Shown here: piece after piece, positions 22,536 through 35,043 of the stretch
How the letters are laid out: each line of letters opens with the position of its first letter
Position numbering within the stretch: the stretch's first letter is position 1
DNA from: Anisodus tanguticus
Taxonomy: Eukaryota; Streptophyta; Magnoliopsida; Solanales; Solanaceae
Direction of reading: 5' to 3'
Assembly: GCA_034509755.1 (NCBI GenBank)
Contig: CM067544.1
Span: 9,837,501-9,901,500, forward strand
Length of the DNA: 64,000 nt
The notes under the pieces: generated by a model
Told to the model about the DNA's origin: nothing
Seen by the model: the letters and a program-made list of their open reading frames with translations, nothing else
The model's database searches: none
Made by a program: the position numbers and the translations under genes

Positions 22536-24049
22536 ATGCTTAGATTTAGAAGTGTATCTAGGATTTAAAGTTAAGGAATTTCATAAATTTTATTTTATTT
22601 ATATTTTAATTTTTTGCATATGCATACATAATTTTGTCGTATAACTGATCCCAAATTATTTGGGAATGAGAAGTGATTGTTGTTTTTGTATGCATAGATA
22701 TTCGTTTAGAGGAAAAACAATGATTATAAGTTGAATTTGCTGAATTCGGTCTTAATTCCATGTTCTTGTTAATATTGCTAATTAATTGTTTCTTTTTTTA
22801 ATCAAGTTATGAACGTAGATTATTTGCATATTCTTATTCTGCAAGGCTTAGTAAAGGTTTTTTTTTGTGGTGGAGAGGAAAATGTTTTTCATAGAAAAAT
22901 GTGTTTTTAATAAGTAAATTCCTTATTTGTTTTTTCATGTATGATTGATTAGTGAAAAATAGTTTAACTCATCCATCCCCATCACCCCCACAACCCACAC
23001 CACCCCCATCCGTAAACCCCCCCCCCACCCCCTCCACCAGACTGAGTGGGGGACGTAAGAACATATTTTTCACTTTTTATAAAAAAAAATCATAAAAGTA
23101 ATATCAAATGTATGAAATTAAAAATTCAAGAGGGGGGATAAGAAATATTTTATCACTTTTTATAAAATTTTCGTAAAAGTAAAATAGAGAATCGGGGGTG
23201 GGTGGGTGGTAGGGATGAGTTTGAGGGTGGAGAGAAGAAAATTAATATGAAATGTCACTTGTGAGATTTGTTTTTACTACTTCCAGTATTCCATTAAGGA
23301 TGTCATTTTTCTCTTTTTTAAAATTTTGACCAATCTAACATGAGAAATTAAAAAATATTTTCTGGAAAAAAATTCACCGTACCGAACACACCCCTAATCT
23401 AAAATTCAGAAGTTAGAAGAGGGTAATTAAGCTAACATTATGCAAATTCAAGAATATATTTCCTGTATTGGAAAAAAGAAAATTTCCAAAAAAGTTTGGG
23501 TTATTGTACGGTGTAACGGATAGTTTTCTTAAACCAAATTTCAACAAGTCAGCACTCTTTCACGCCATCTATATTAGGATGTTAAATAGATATATAATTT
23601 CTTAGCATAATACATAGATAGATCATTAAACTTAATTGTTCTCAATTGGCCGTTGAACACAACTTACAAAATAATCATCTAAACACATCAACTTGTCTTC
23701 GCTGAGTCGGTTTAACACTCAAACTTACAAAATGATCATCTAGACAACTTCAAATTTTATGTGTCACGTCAGTATTGAGTGTCCACGAGACACAGAGAAA
23801 ACGAGTTGAGGTGCCTACACATACATTCTCAAAATTGAAGTGTTTAGTTATCAATTGAAGCCAAGTTAAGACGTCTATCTATGTATTATGCCTAATTTTT
23901 TTAGAACTTAAAAAGAAATATCAAATGAGAAATTATTCCCCCTTTAAGCTTTAAAATATATTTTGGCTAATTTATTATATCTTTATTATTGAATGATGTT
24001 TCATGATTCAAAAGACATGATAATGAATATCGTCAGGGATCAGTATGGT
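22536..24049. other. Intergenic DNA with C-rich tract and MITE
   Basis: Beyond the MITE at 23605-23890 there is a C-rich patch near 22975-23040 with runs of C, and a G-rich counterpart near 23195-23225. They may be arms of a diverged element. No gene is seen. Confidence 0.45.
23605..23890. mobile_element. MITE with GCATAATACATAGATAGA ends
   Basis: The left end GCATAATACATAGATAGA is matched by the inverted TCTATCTATGTATTATGC at the right end. Flanking TTA/TAA suggests a PIF/Harbinger-type target site. The interior repeats phrases such as ACTTACAAAATGATCATCTA. Confidence 0.7.
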
Positions 24050-24054
24050 ATTAT

Positions 24055-25643
24055 TGAAAGTATATTTATGTCCTACAGACAATCTGTATTAGGACAAATG
24101 TACTTTATACACATTCATATTATTAGTAATGGAGATTAATATTTTGGCATTTGCAATTATTGAATTATTATTTGATTGTTTGTAATTATTCATTAATGTG
24201 CATCCCTTGAGCTTATATTGTCATTAATAGAGTAAGATATTGATGATAGAGCGTAACTCTTAAAAATAGCTTCGACTAATGATCACCGAGAATGGGATAT
24301 CGATGATATGTGATAAGTCGCCATGTGGTCTGCATCACATCCTTAGAGGATGTAGTATGTCTCACTTGCTACGAGTAATGGCTACTCGTGATGGACACAT
24401 GGATACTTTGGAAGTATTGGTATTCCCTGCTGATATACGGTTTGTTATACTTGTCTAAAGTATGATCAGCGTGTGGGAGATAGAAGTCCTTAGACTTGAG
24501 GTCAATACGCGACTTGCCTACAAAGTAATGTACTTTGATCCCGTCATAAGCTCAAATGCCTTATAGGTTGAGATACGGCTTGTATTGGGTACATTACAAT
24601 GTGGATTGAAGGTGGTAGTTGAGCCAAGATTATGATTCATTCCTCGGATGTATATTCGAGAGAACACTCGGATTCTCAGTGATATTAGGTTGACTAAGTC
24701 GTTGGCCAACACAATAGACGTATTTATAACATGGACTAGTTGTCAACTAATATAGATGAGATACAATGATTAAGCCATTTGGATAGACACTTGACAAATC
24801 CTAAGCTTGATCGGGTGTGTCGTGAATGAAAGGATTTTATCTTACCACATAAGTTTATTGGATTCGCGTAAACGTACTTCACATATTGAGTTCGTCTTGC
24901 GGCGCCGTCTAGGAGTTCCGCGTAGACCTTAATTTTATTAATGTCGATGTGAGAATGCTTGTAGGGTCACACTATGTCGATTGTCCGTTTCGACCTAAGG
25001 ATGTATTGAGAGAGTAATTAAATGTTCGATTTGGAATCGAGATATTTAAATGAATAATGATTATTTTAATTAAGTCAAAAATGAATTTTGGATTTAATTA
25101 AGAATGCACGGAAAATAAATTGAGACAGTGCAGGAGCACGTCGAGCGCCGCGACGCCCATACCATAGGGTTGTGGCATAGTGCAGGAGCACGTCGAGCGT
25201 CGTGACGCCCATACCCTAGGGCGCGACGCCTCTGCCTCGAATTTTGGGTCAAGCACAAGGTCAAACCCTAATCCGGTTTTGACCTATTTTTCAACTATAA
25301 ATAGTGGCATTCATTTCATTATTAACACACCAATTTTCTGAAAAATCATTCTAAGCCTTAGAGACATAGAATCAAATACTCTCTCGAACCTCTGCCGGAT
25401 TTCCTATCTTTTCGAAAGAAAAATACATTGAAGTTTGGAGCTTGCAATCGGAAGGGCAATTGCGTGTGCACCTCACTGTTGATAAAGATTCAAAATAATT
25501 CTGACTTGTAAGTATATGCTTTATGTTACAAGTTTAATTGTTGTATAACCATACCGAAATGTTGTTGGGGTAAGTAAGAAACAAAACTTTTAAACTTCCG
25601 TTGTGCCTTACTTATGTGTTTTTGAACCCAACAAAACTCCACA
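24055..25643 (+). repeat. 5' LTR of second copia element
   Basis: It starts TGAAAGTATATTTATG and ends AAAACTCCACA. TATAAATA at 25296-25303 is the likely promoter box. A GC-rich patch at 25130-25240 contains two copies of a GCAGGAGCACGTCGAGCG unit, while the 3' LTR has only one. Confidence 0.92.
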
Positions 25644-25644
25644 A

Positions 25645-25658
25645 TGGTATCAAAGCCC
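25645..25658 (+). other. Primer-binding site
   Basis: TGGTATCAAAGCCC one base after the LTR matches the initiator-tRNA complement with one change. Confidence 0.88.
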
Positions 25659-27114
25659 AGACTGGTTCAATGGTTATATAACAATTGAATAAAGTAATAA
25701 TATGGGTTAAACATAAAATTGGATTAAAACGAGATTTCTTGAAATCCTACATGTCTTGAACGAATGTTAACCTTTTGATATCACCCTAAATTATCTCCTA
25801 CGCTAACTCGAGGAAGTCATTCCGCTCTAACTCGAACTAAGCCAAAAGTGTGTTGTCCGGCTCATTGCACGGTGCACGGCTAAGAACGGATGATGGTCGA
25901 TATGGGCGTTATTAATAATGGTGGGTGATGATAAAGGACCTGTGATTTGATCCCTAAATTAGATTTAGGGGTCAAACAATTTTGAAAAAATCAACACATA
26001 AACGTTGTGTCAGGACGTCGGCGCCGCGGCGCTTGCTAGGGTTTTTAAGACGGCGTCGCGGCCCTAATGCTTCATTTTTTAAGTTTCGGACTTTCTGGAC
26101 ATTAGGCGCCGCGGCCCCATGGTGGAGCGTCGCGGCTCTAATGCATTGCAGAAGCAGAAATTCGATTTCTGCCTCACTAGCGCCGCGGCCCCATCGGTCG
26201 AAAAAAATAATAATTTTGTTGTTCAGAATGTTTAACCCATGATTATTATTATACATTATAATTGATAAAGTATATTGTTTATGTGCTAAATGTCAAAATG
26301 TTTGTCATTTACATTTCTAGAATAGCGTCCGCTATAACTGTCTGGGCAGGTGGCGCCGAGTATTTGATTAAACCATCTTATATCATGCATATTGGGTTGA
26401 GGGTTTCCAACTATATGTGTCATTAGTTTTGCATGATGTTAAGATGACATATTGGATATGACGTAAAAGAGTTGATCTTGGTTAAAACCCTGAATTAAAA
26501 TGTTCTCTAAAATTTTAATACAAGTCTCATTTAAAATGAACGCGTCGTCCGTTATAATTGATTGTAGTGCAAAATCCTTTTCGGCGAGATGAGTATTTAT
26601 GCCACAACATTTGCTCTAAGTCTACGAGAACTCAGACTCTTTCATAGATGCATGTTAAATGTAAAAAAGGTGATAAACCTTCATGAGTATTTACACCACA
26701 GTGTTTGCTCTATAAGGCAAAACTCACTTAGATACATAATTACAGTCGCATAACGGAGTTGACTTGCTAGGTTGTCTTGGCGCCACGGTCGGACAAGTCG
26801 AGGGACGCAAATTGATTGTTTAGAACATTCAGTCAAACATGAGTTACGAATTGTTTGTAATTGGTTTAGAGACCTACTAGGTTGTGTTGTTGAAGTTATC
26901 AGCCACAACAAACGCGGAGATAGCATGAACCTGGATCATGACCCATTATGACCATATTTGATATGGGTCTGCATTCTTCTATAGGGTCGAAGAGTATGCT
27001 AAAATAGTGGGAGCTAATTAAACTAAAGGTCATGTTAATTAGTTAACGAATGTGTTCAATAGACATTATATTAGAGTTTAATTTCAAGTCTATTTGTTTC
27101 TTCAGTCGTATAAA
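25659..27114 (+). other. Long untranslated leader of copia element
   Basis: About 1.45 kb lies between the primer site and gag. It contains GC-rich patches (26015-26195) with repeated GGCGCCGCGGC and GCGCCGCGGCCCCAT phrases. There is no open frame with retroelement similarity. The opposing ORFs over the GC-rich patch are composition artefacts. Confidence 0.6.
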
Positions 27115-27603
27115 ATGTCGAATCTATCACTGAAAATATTGGTCGAGACAAATAAGTTGACTGGATCAAATTACCATGACTGGTTAAGAAATCTGCGATT
27201 GGTGTTAAGACTAGAAAGAATTGAGTATGTGTTAGACACGGTATTTCCCACAGTCCCTGCTGAAAACTCTGATGAGTATGCCCTGTTTGACAAGGTGGCT
27301 TATCAGAAATGTTTGAACGATGCTACCTTGGCAAAATGTATAATGTTGTCTCCCATGAATGTGGAGTTACAGAGGCAACATGAATACATGGACCCCAACG
27401 AAATGCTAGAACGCTTGAAGAGTCTCTATGAAAAACAGTCTCAAACAATGGAGTATGAACTATTGAAAGACCCTTTCAAATGTAAGCTGAACGAAAGGGG
27501 CCAAGTGCCAGCGCATGTTCTAAAGAAGGACTACACAGCTCCAAGAGGAGGCAAAACACTAGGTGCTTCTACCTCTAGCTGGACAAGGTATGTTTGTAAT
27601 TGA
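27115..27603 (+). pseudogene. copia gag (N-terminal part)
   Basis: Starting at MSNLSLKIL it carries the conserved LTGSNYHDWLRNLRLVL block of UBN2-type gag proteins, then a helical region with LERLKSLYEKQS. The frame ends at TGA 27601-27603. That is about 163 residues, well before the expected zinc knuckle, so gag is truncated. The upstream in-frame ATG at 27094 is less likely because the family normally begins just before this block. Confidence 0.85.
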
Positions 27604-28019
27604 AATAAATATGTCTACAAGTAACTCCCACTAATGGGTATTGGATACCGTTTGTGGATCGCACATTTGTAGTAATGTGCAAGGCCTAATTAACAGCAGA
27701 AATGTTGGACTTTGGGAGGTAGACCTGGGCATTGGAAATGGAGCACGAGTAGATGCTGAACACGTGGGAACTTATAGACTAGATTTACCTTCAAGCTTGT
27801 TTAGAACTAAATAATTGTTATTTTGTTCCCTCATTAACGAGGAATATCATTTCTATCCCAATGTTAGACATTGAAGGGTTTTCCTCATTCATTACCAATG
27901 GCAGTTATGTACTGTCTTTTAATGATTTTATTTGTGGAATTACTCTGCTTGTGGATAGATCGTATATTTTAAACTGTAGTCATGAAATTTTCAATGTGCA
28001 AAATAAATGAGCTAAGAGA

Positions 28020-28740
28020 AGTAATCCAAGAAACTCTACCTACCTATGGCACTGCAGACTTGGTCATATCAACGAATCAAGGATAGCAAGATTTAGGAAG
28101 TTAGACTACCTCGAACCATTTGACTTGGAGTCTTATGGTAACTGCAAATCTTGCTTGAGAGGAAAGATGACCAACAAACCACTTTTTGGGAAAGGGGTAC
28201 GAGCCAAAAAAGTACTTGAGTTGGTCCATACTGATGTATGTGGGCCATTTTCAACTCAAGCTAAGGGAGGCTTCCCTTACTTCATCACTTTTACAGACGA
28301 TTTCACAAGGTTTGGGCATGTGTATCTTATGAAACATAAGTCCGAAGCCTTTGAGAAATTCAAGGAGTACAAGTCGAAGTAGAGAAGCAACTTGAAACAA
28401 GTATCAAGACACTTCGATCAGATCGAGGAGGTGAATACTTAAGTAAAGAATTTCTGAATTATTTGAAGGTTCATGGACTCAAATCACAATAGACACATCC
28501 TGGAACGCCACATATGAATAGTGTTGCTGAAAGGAGAAATCGAACCCTATTTGATATGGTTAGATCCATGATGAGTTTCTCGGCTTTACCAACATACCTT
28601 TGGGGTTATGCATTGCAAAGCTCAATTTATATTCTGAACAGGGTTCCTTCAAAGTCAGTAGAGAAAACTCCATATGAGATATGGAACGGCAAGAAGCCAA
28701 CACTTAAACACATGCGACCTTGGGGCTGACCTGCATATGT
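28020..28740 (+). pseudogene. copia integrase with stops and a frameshift
   Basis: The pre-integrase zinc region includes LWHCRLGHI (near 28050) and CKSCLRGKM. The core follows as VHTDVCGPF and ITFTDDFTRFGHVYLM, giving the first two acidic positions. A frame break at about 28380 separates this from the RSDRGGEYLS segment and the later HMNSVAERRNRTL block. Stops lie near 28488 and 28728. Confidence 0.88.
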
Positions 28741-29289
28741 AAAGAAGATGCTTACTGACAAGTTGGAATCTAAAAGTGAGAAATATTATTTTGTGGGGGT
28801 ATCCAAAGGAAACTAAGGGATACTACTTCTATCTTCCTGGAGAACATAAGGTCGTTGTTTCTAGGAATGCAACTTTCCTTGAAGAAGAATATGTCTACAA
28901 GGAACATAGTTGCACAGAGATAGAACTTGAAGAAATTCAAGAACCACAAGATAACACAAAAAATGAACCCTTGTCGAATGACCTAAACAAGGATTCAGTG
29001 TGAGTATCTGGTGAAGATTGGGTGCTTAGAGTACGCCCTTCAGCCAGTGGGAATGTTGTGAGAGATAGTGCAGAAATGCAAGACTCTCATACACAACCAA
29101 TGGAAGATGATACAATGGTTGTACACCATTTCATTCAGGAAATACATGAAAATGACATTCCTGAAAGCTCTCAAGGTGATGGATTGTCCAACACATAAAG
29201 ACCTTCTCACAATCAGAATGCAACGAAACACTGAAACACAGAATATTCAACTCAGTAGGACCACTAGACTCATCGTTAACAGGGGTTAG

Positions 29290-29890
29290 ACCCATAGGAT
29301 GCAAATGGGTCTTCAAAAGAAGATTGATGCATATGACAATGTACAGACTTATAAAGTAAGACTTGTGGCTAAAGGTTATAATCAACGGCCTGGGGTCGAT
29401 TATGATGAAACATTTTCACCTATTGCTAAGATTAAGTCCATTCGGATTTTGCTTGCAATAGCTGCATATTATGACTATGACATTTGGCAGATGGACGTCA
29501 AACCTGCTTTCCTCAATGGTAATCTAGTTGAGGAGGTGTATATGAAACAACCTTAGGGTTTTTCACTTGAGTCCAAACCAAATGTTGTATGCAAGCTACA
29601 AAAGTCCATTTATAGGCTTAAGCAAGCTTCAAGGAGTTGGAATATTTGCTTTGACAAAGCAGTCAAATCGTTTGACTTTGTTAGAAGCAAAGAAGATCCA
29701 TGCGTTTATAGTAAGCGTAAGGAAGGGAGTATTGTCTTCATTGTTATATATGTGGATGACATATTGATAATGGGAGATAATAAGACTCTCATGCAATCAG
29801 TCAAAGAATGGTTATCCAAAGACACTTCATGATGAAGGACTTGGGTGAAACTCTGCTACATTCTTGGAATTAGGATCTATAGAGATAGAC
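29290..29890 (+). pseudogene. copia reverse transcriptase with stop codons
   Basis: Blocks in order: RLVAKGYNQRPGVDYDETFS, then ILLAIAAYYDYDIWQMDVK, FLNGNLVEEVYMKQP, KLQKSIYRLKQASRSW and the catalytic IYVDDILIMG. There is a stop (TAG) after KQP near 29555, and a frame break between the first part and the KSIYRLKQ part. DLG.CYILGIRI follows after another break near 29830. Confidence 0.9.
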
Positions 29891-30707
29891 CTAATAGATT
29901 GTTAGGGCTGTCACAGTCCACATACATAGACAAAGTGCTAAGACGATTCTCTATGGAAAACTCCAAGAAGGAAAATCTTCCTATGGGTCAAGGGATCAAG
30001 TTATCAAATAAGGATAGTCCTTCTACTGTTGCAGAACTTGAACGCATGAAAAAAATCTCATATGTTTCAGTTATAGGATCTATCATGTATGCCATGACCT
30101 CTACGAGGCCAGATGTGGCCCATGCACTTAGTATGACTTGCAAATTCCAACAGATAATCTTGAGGAAGAACACCGGAAAGCAATCAAGAGTATTCTTAAG
30201 TGTCTTAGACGAACTAAAGAATATTTCTTAGTCTATGGTGGACAAGAGAAGCTGGTATGTACTGGGTACACTGATGCTAGCTTCCAGACAGATCTTGATG
30301 ACTTCAAATCTCAGTCTGGATATGCCTTCATTTTCAATAGCGGAATAGTGAGTTGGAAAAGTTCCAAGCAAGCTACAACTACTGATTCGACAACAGAAAC
30401 TGAGTACATTGCTGGATCGGAAGCTAGGAAGGAAGTTGTCGCGATATCTGAGTTCCTGAATGAACTAGGGGTTGTTCCAAGTGCCACTTGTCCAATAACG
30501 ATTTATTGTGACAACACTGGTGCGATTACGCAAGCTAATGAACCAAGATCAACCAATAGAAACAAGCATGTACCAAGGAAGTACTACATACTCATGGAGA
30601 TGGTGGAGACTGAAGAGATTAGATTAGACTATGTTCCCACAGACGATAATATAGCTGACCCATTCACTAAACCATTAAGCTTAGTCAAGCATAATGGTCA
30701 TTTTTAG
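29891..30707 (+). pseudogene. copia RNase H and C-terminus
   Basis: Contains MYAMTSTRPDVAHALSM, then YTDASFQTDLDDFKSQSGYA and WKSSKQATTTDSTTETEY. IYCDNTGAI and the final NIADPFTKPL follow. One frameshift near 30150 splits it. The rest of RNase H (30138-30707) is open to its natural end, TAG. Confidence 0.9.
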
Positions 30708-30734
30708 AATATGGGCATTAGATATGTTGGAGAT

Positions 30735-30757
30735 TGGCTCTAGGCCAAGTGAAAGAT
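30735..30757 (+). other. Decayed polypurine tract region
   Basis: CCAAGTGAAAGAT adjoins the 3' LTR where related copia elements have AAGTGGGAGAT. Two G-to-A changes weaken it. Confidence 0.55.
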
Positions 30758-32278
30758 TGAAAGTATATTTATGTCCTAGAGACAATCTGTATTAGGACAA
30801 ATGTACTTTATACACATTCGTATTATTATTAATGGAGATTAATATTTTGGCATTTGCAATTATTGAATTATTATTTGATTGTTTGTAATTATTCATTAAT
30901 GTGCATCCCTTGAGCTTACGTTGTCATTAATAGAGTAAGATATTGATGATAGAGCGTAACTCTTAAAATAGCCTCGACTAATGATCATCGAGAATGGGAT
31001 ATCGATGATATGTGATAAGTCGACATGTGGTATGCATCACATCCTTAGAGGATATAGTATGTCTCACCTGCTACGAGTAATGGCTACTCGTGATGGACAC
31101 ATGGATACTTTGGAAGTATTGGTATACCCTGCTGATATATTGTTTGTTATACTTGTCTAAAGTATGATTAGCGTGTGGGAGATAGAAGTCCTTAGACTTG
31201 AGGTCAATACGCTCTTTGTCTACAAAATAATGTACTTTGATCTCGTCCTAAGCTCAAATGCCTTATAGGTTTAGACGGCTTGTACTGGGTACATTACGAT
31301 GTGGATTGAATGTGGTAGTTGAGCCAAGAATAGGATTCATTCCTTGGATGTATATTTGAGAGAACACTCGAATTCTCAGTGATATTAGGTTGACTAAGTC
31401 GTTGGCCAACGCAATAGACGTATTTAGAATATGGACTAGTTGTCAACTAATATAGATGAGATACAATGATTAAGCCATTTGGATTGTCACTTGACAACTC
31501 CTAAGCTTAATCGGGTGTGTCGTGAATGAAATGATTTTATCTTACCATATAAAGGTTAAGTTTACTAGATTCGCGTAAACGTACTTCACATATTGAGTTC
31601 ATCTTGCAGCGCCGTCTAGGAGTTCCGCGTAGACCTTAATTTGATTAATGTCGATATGAGAAGGCATGTAGGGTCACACTATGTCGATTGTCCGTTTCGA
31701 TCTAAGTATGTATTGAGAAAGTAATTAAATGTTCGATTTGGAATCGAGATATTTAAATGAATAATGATTATTTTAATTAAGTCAAAATTGAATTTTGGAT
31801 TTAATTAAGAATGCACGGAAAATAAATCGAGACAGTGCAGGAGCATGTCGAGCGCCGCGACGCCTTTGCCTCGAATTTTGGGTCAGGCCCAAGGTCAAAC
31901 CCTAATCCGGTTTGGACCTATTTTTCAACTATAAATAGTGACATTCATTTCCTTATTCACACACCAATTTTCTGAAAAATCATTCTAAGCCTTAGAGACT
32001 TAGAATCAAATACTCTCTCGAACCTCTGTCGGATTTCCTAGCTTTCCGAAAGAGAAATATATTGAAGCTTGGAGCTTGCAATTGGAAGGGAAATTGCGTG
32101 TGCACCTCACAGTTGATAAAGATTCCAGATAATTCTGACTTGTAAGTATATGCTTTATGTTGCAAGTTTAATTGTTGTATAACCATACCAGAAATGTTGT
32201 TGGGGTAAGTAAGAAACAAAACTTTTAAACTTCCAATGTACCTTACTTAAGTGTCTTTGAACCCAACAAAAACCTACG
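30758..32278 (+). repeat. 3' LTR of second copia element
   Basis: It matches 24055-25643 along its length but lacks one copy of the GC-rich tandem unit and ends TACG instead of CACA. TATAAATA lies at 31930-31937. Confidence 0.92.
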
Positions 32279-32578
32279 ATTATTTGTCGCTTCTAATTGG
32301 CTATCAGCCATCAAAACTACAACAATCACTACTTAAAAACTGATTTTTTGTGAATCGGTTGAAAATGTTATATTTTAACAGAATTCCGATGTAAACGTCC
32401 GTAGACAGTTTGCATTTGTTCAATAGTGAATTTAATTATATGGACCGCCTATATATTTTAATTTCAATACTAGAAAATCTCCATTTTCTTTGGAACTAGT
32501 AAGGTAAGTAATTGTTAATCCTCGCTAAAATTCTATTAACTAGTTGAGTGGCCAATTTTAACGTTTTATTAACATATG

Positions 32579-32776
32579 TATTAGTGAATATTCGGAACAG
32601 TATATTTTGTAATTATGATAGATGTATATTTAAGGAAATTTAGGATTTTTATTGTATTAGGAATCAACCATTTAAGGTAAGTTAGGATTCTTATTGTATT
32701 AGGAATCAATATCTGTACAACTATATATATTGTGATTAATGAAAGGAATCCCTAAGGGAAATTATTCAATCTTACA
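32579..32776 (+). mobile_element. Solo LTR of the first copia family
   Basis: This is the reverse-orientation homologue of the 1335/5995 LTRs. It starts TATTAGTGAATATTC and contains GTATTAGGAATCAA twice. It ends CTTACA and is flanked by the 5-bp duplication ATATG (32574-32578 and 32777-32781). The clean duplication shows LTR-LTR recombination rather than truncation. It is clearly more diverged than the paired LTRs. Confidence 0.92.
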
Positions 32777-32879
32777 ATATGCCATCACAAACTAAAACAT
32801 CTTAACAAAAGAAAAGTAAGAAAATAAATTAATAGATAAAGAGAATGATCTAAAGAGAATATTAATTATCATGTGACCA

Positions 32880-33024
32880 GGAGGTCACGGGTTCAAGCCG
32901 TGGAAACAACCTCTTGCAGAAATGCAAGGTAAGATTGCGTACAATAGACTCTAGTGGTCCGGTCTTTCCCTTGACCCCGCGCATAGCGGGAGCTTAATAC
33001 ACCGGGCTCCTTTTTTTTTTTTTT
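32880..33024 (+). mobile_element. SINE (same family as 11365-11475), longer copy
   Basis: It includes GGTCACGGGTTCAAGCCGTG (B-box-like), AACAACCTCTTGCAGAAATG and GCGCATAGCGGGAGCTTAAT. It ends CACCGGGCTCC plus about 15 T. Possible duplication CATGTGAC at 32867-32880 and near 33040; the 5' limit is uncertain. Confidence 0.82.
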
Positions 33025-33375
33025 TATAAGTTGTTTAGTTTCACATGTGACTCATCCTTTATCTTGCTTGGGACTAGTAATATGCTGTAGATGAGCCAAA
33101 AATTTTACTAAGAGGATTCAAAAACTAAAAATTAAACGTACGAAGAATTCAGGGGGATTCAACATATATTATATATACATGACATATAATTTCAATTTTT
33201 TATATATATTATAATTTTTTGGATAAATGGAGTTCGGATATATTGATAAGCAAGCCCAACTAGCTTGAGATTGAGACACATTTCTTTTAATTAATTCTTA
33301 TCGTTATATATCTTAAAAGGAACCATTAGTAATATATAACACGACTCTTAAAAATATTGTATAAGAGATGAAATA

Positions 33376-33408
33376 CAAATACTATATATATATATATATA
33401 TATATAAT
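33376..33408. repeat. (TA)n microsatellite
   Basis: A near-uninterrupted TA run in AT-rich intergenic DNA. Confidence 0.9.
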
Positions 33409-33561
33409 AAGGACCCCGTTTAAAACTTACTTGTTGAGGATCCTATCAAAATGTCAGCCATGTGGTGGAAGACATGAGTGATAATAGAATCTTATTAACT
33501 AAACTGCAGTAAAATCCATTAATTTCGAGTTCTCATCCAATATATCTTCAATTTCAGTTAC

Positions 33562-33665
33562 ATATGTTAATCATTATCAATTAGAATATATACCTATGTA
33601 TAGTTTAATTAAAATATGTTAATCACCCTCAATTAGAATATATACCTTTCATGTATAGATTGATT
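33562..33665. repeat. 52-bp tandem duplication
   Basis: ATATGTTAATCA followed by TCAATTAGAATATATACCT recurs at 33562 and 33614 with a few changes. Confidence 0.8.
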
Positions 33666-33700
33666 AGGAGGTAGATCACATATAATTAGTCTAGAATTTA

Positions 33701-35038
33701 TTGCATATATAATGTGCGGTGAAATTATACATTTTTATATCATTTTCTTAAGCTTTTATAGCCCTTTAAATAAGTTTTAATGTCATTTCTTATGTTTATT
33801 TTGTTTTTTTGTAGGATTTTTGCTTCGGGACATCAAAAATGAGGAAAATGCATAAACGTGGACAAAAGTGCTGAAAAAAAGGAAGAAGTGCAGCAAAAGC
33901 CATTTATGCGGACCGCAGAACCAGAATGCGGGTCTCAGATTGAGAGGCTCAGCCGCAATTCGTAACAGTGAATATAAAATTTTGGAGCCCGAAGTGCGAC
34001 CCACTCTGCGGTCCGCACTTCCGTTTTGCGGACCGCATTCCGGTATGTGAACCACTGCTCCACATCAGTCTTAGCTCAGATTGCGATGCTTCAAAGTATT
34101 TATACGGGCCACAGTTCAGTTCTGCGGACTTCACTTCTTGTCGCAGTTTGAGACATTCAAGATGGAAGACCACTCTGCGAACGCTAAACCAATTTTGCGA
34201 ATCACAAACATTTTCTGCGGTCCCATTCTGTGGTCGCATAATGGATGATGGTGGCATTTTCATAATTAATTGTAGTCCGAATTTTTGAATTCCTATATAA
34301 GTCTTGTCTAGGGTTAAGGAGAAACACACCAACTCATACCAAAATCTCAAGAATCATTCTCCAACCTATTTTGAGAGTCTAGAAGAGGGAGAACAAGCTT
34401 TGGAGGCTAGGGTTTCATCACACATCACCTTGGAAGTGAAGACTTGAAGCCATCAATGAAAATTTCTTACTTCATCTCTTTATTTCCTTGCATTGTATTG
34501 TTATATTTGGTGTGGATGATGACTTTGGACAATAAAATTGTAAAGACTTGTTGTGTAGTATTTGTATTTGACTCTTGTTGCTTTTGTATTTATTATTTCT
34601 TGCTATTTATGAAATGGGTCTCTTGCTTATTTAATTAGTTTTATTCTTGAATGTTTCCAAATGGATTAGCTAACCCTAGGACTTGCCCATCTATCCCTAA
34701 TTAAACTTGAGAGAGAAAATTAGGGTTTGAGTTATATTGATTATCACGATTTGAGGCTTTAACCCTCATCTAATTGATTTAACCTTTAGATAGGAAAAAT
34801 CCTAGTGTAGCCTAAAATTGGAATGTGATTAATGCTTCTTAGTTTGATACTTTGATTCGAGAAAATAAGCTAAGATAAATTAGCTAAATAGTCGAGAGAC
34901 ATTAGTGGGTAATTGAGATTCCAAGGCTAATTTGCTTTACCCATGATTAATTAGTGGTGGATAATTACTTGCAATGGATCATTATTGAGTTTAAGTTAAA
35001 TTATTGTGTTCCAAAATCCCGAATTTCCATAATTTGTG
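33701..35038 (+). mobile_element. LTR-like retroelement sequence, left part
   Basis: This is one of two pieces interrupted by the 35044-39998 insertion. It contains repeated TGCGGACCGCA/TGCGGTCCGCA palindromes (33910-34230), a TATATAAG box near 34293, and a transcribed-looking leader. This resembles LTR DNA of solanaceous Ty3/gypsy families, but no pol is present, so it is probably a solo LTR. Limits are inferred from the imperfect 17-bp flanking repeat at 33684-33700 and 40218-40234. Confidence 0.55.
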
Positions 35039-35043
35039 CTCCC

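Larger units (their letters stand above)
24055..32278 (+). mobile_element. Ty1/copia retrotransposon with long LTRs, coding-defective
   Basis: This 8224-bp plus-strand element is flanked by ATTAT (24050-24054 and 32279-32283). It comprises a 5' LTR, iMet primer site, ~1.45-kb leader, gag, protease/integrase remnants, reverse transcriptase, RNase H, purine-rich tract and 3' LTR. Integrase precedes RT, so it is copia. Several stop codons and frameshifts break pol. The LTRs differ at scattered, mostly transition positions and by one block, so the insertion is older than the copia element at 1335. Confidence 0.93.

Noticed and set aside
25120..25240. Short spaced repeats that might suggest a CRISPR-like array
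   Set aside because: Only two units, inside an LTR of a plant retrotransposon.
25982..26242. Opposing ORFs over the copia leader
   Set aside because: Both strands are open because of GC-rich GCGCCGCGGC repeats; no similarity to retroelement or host proteins.
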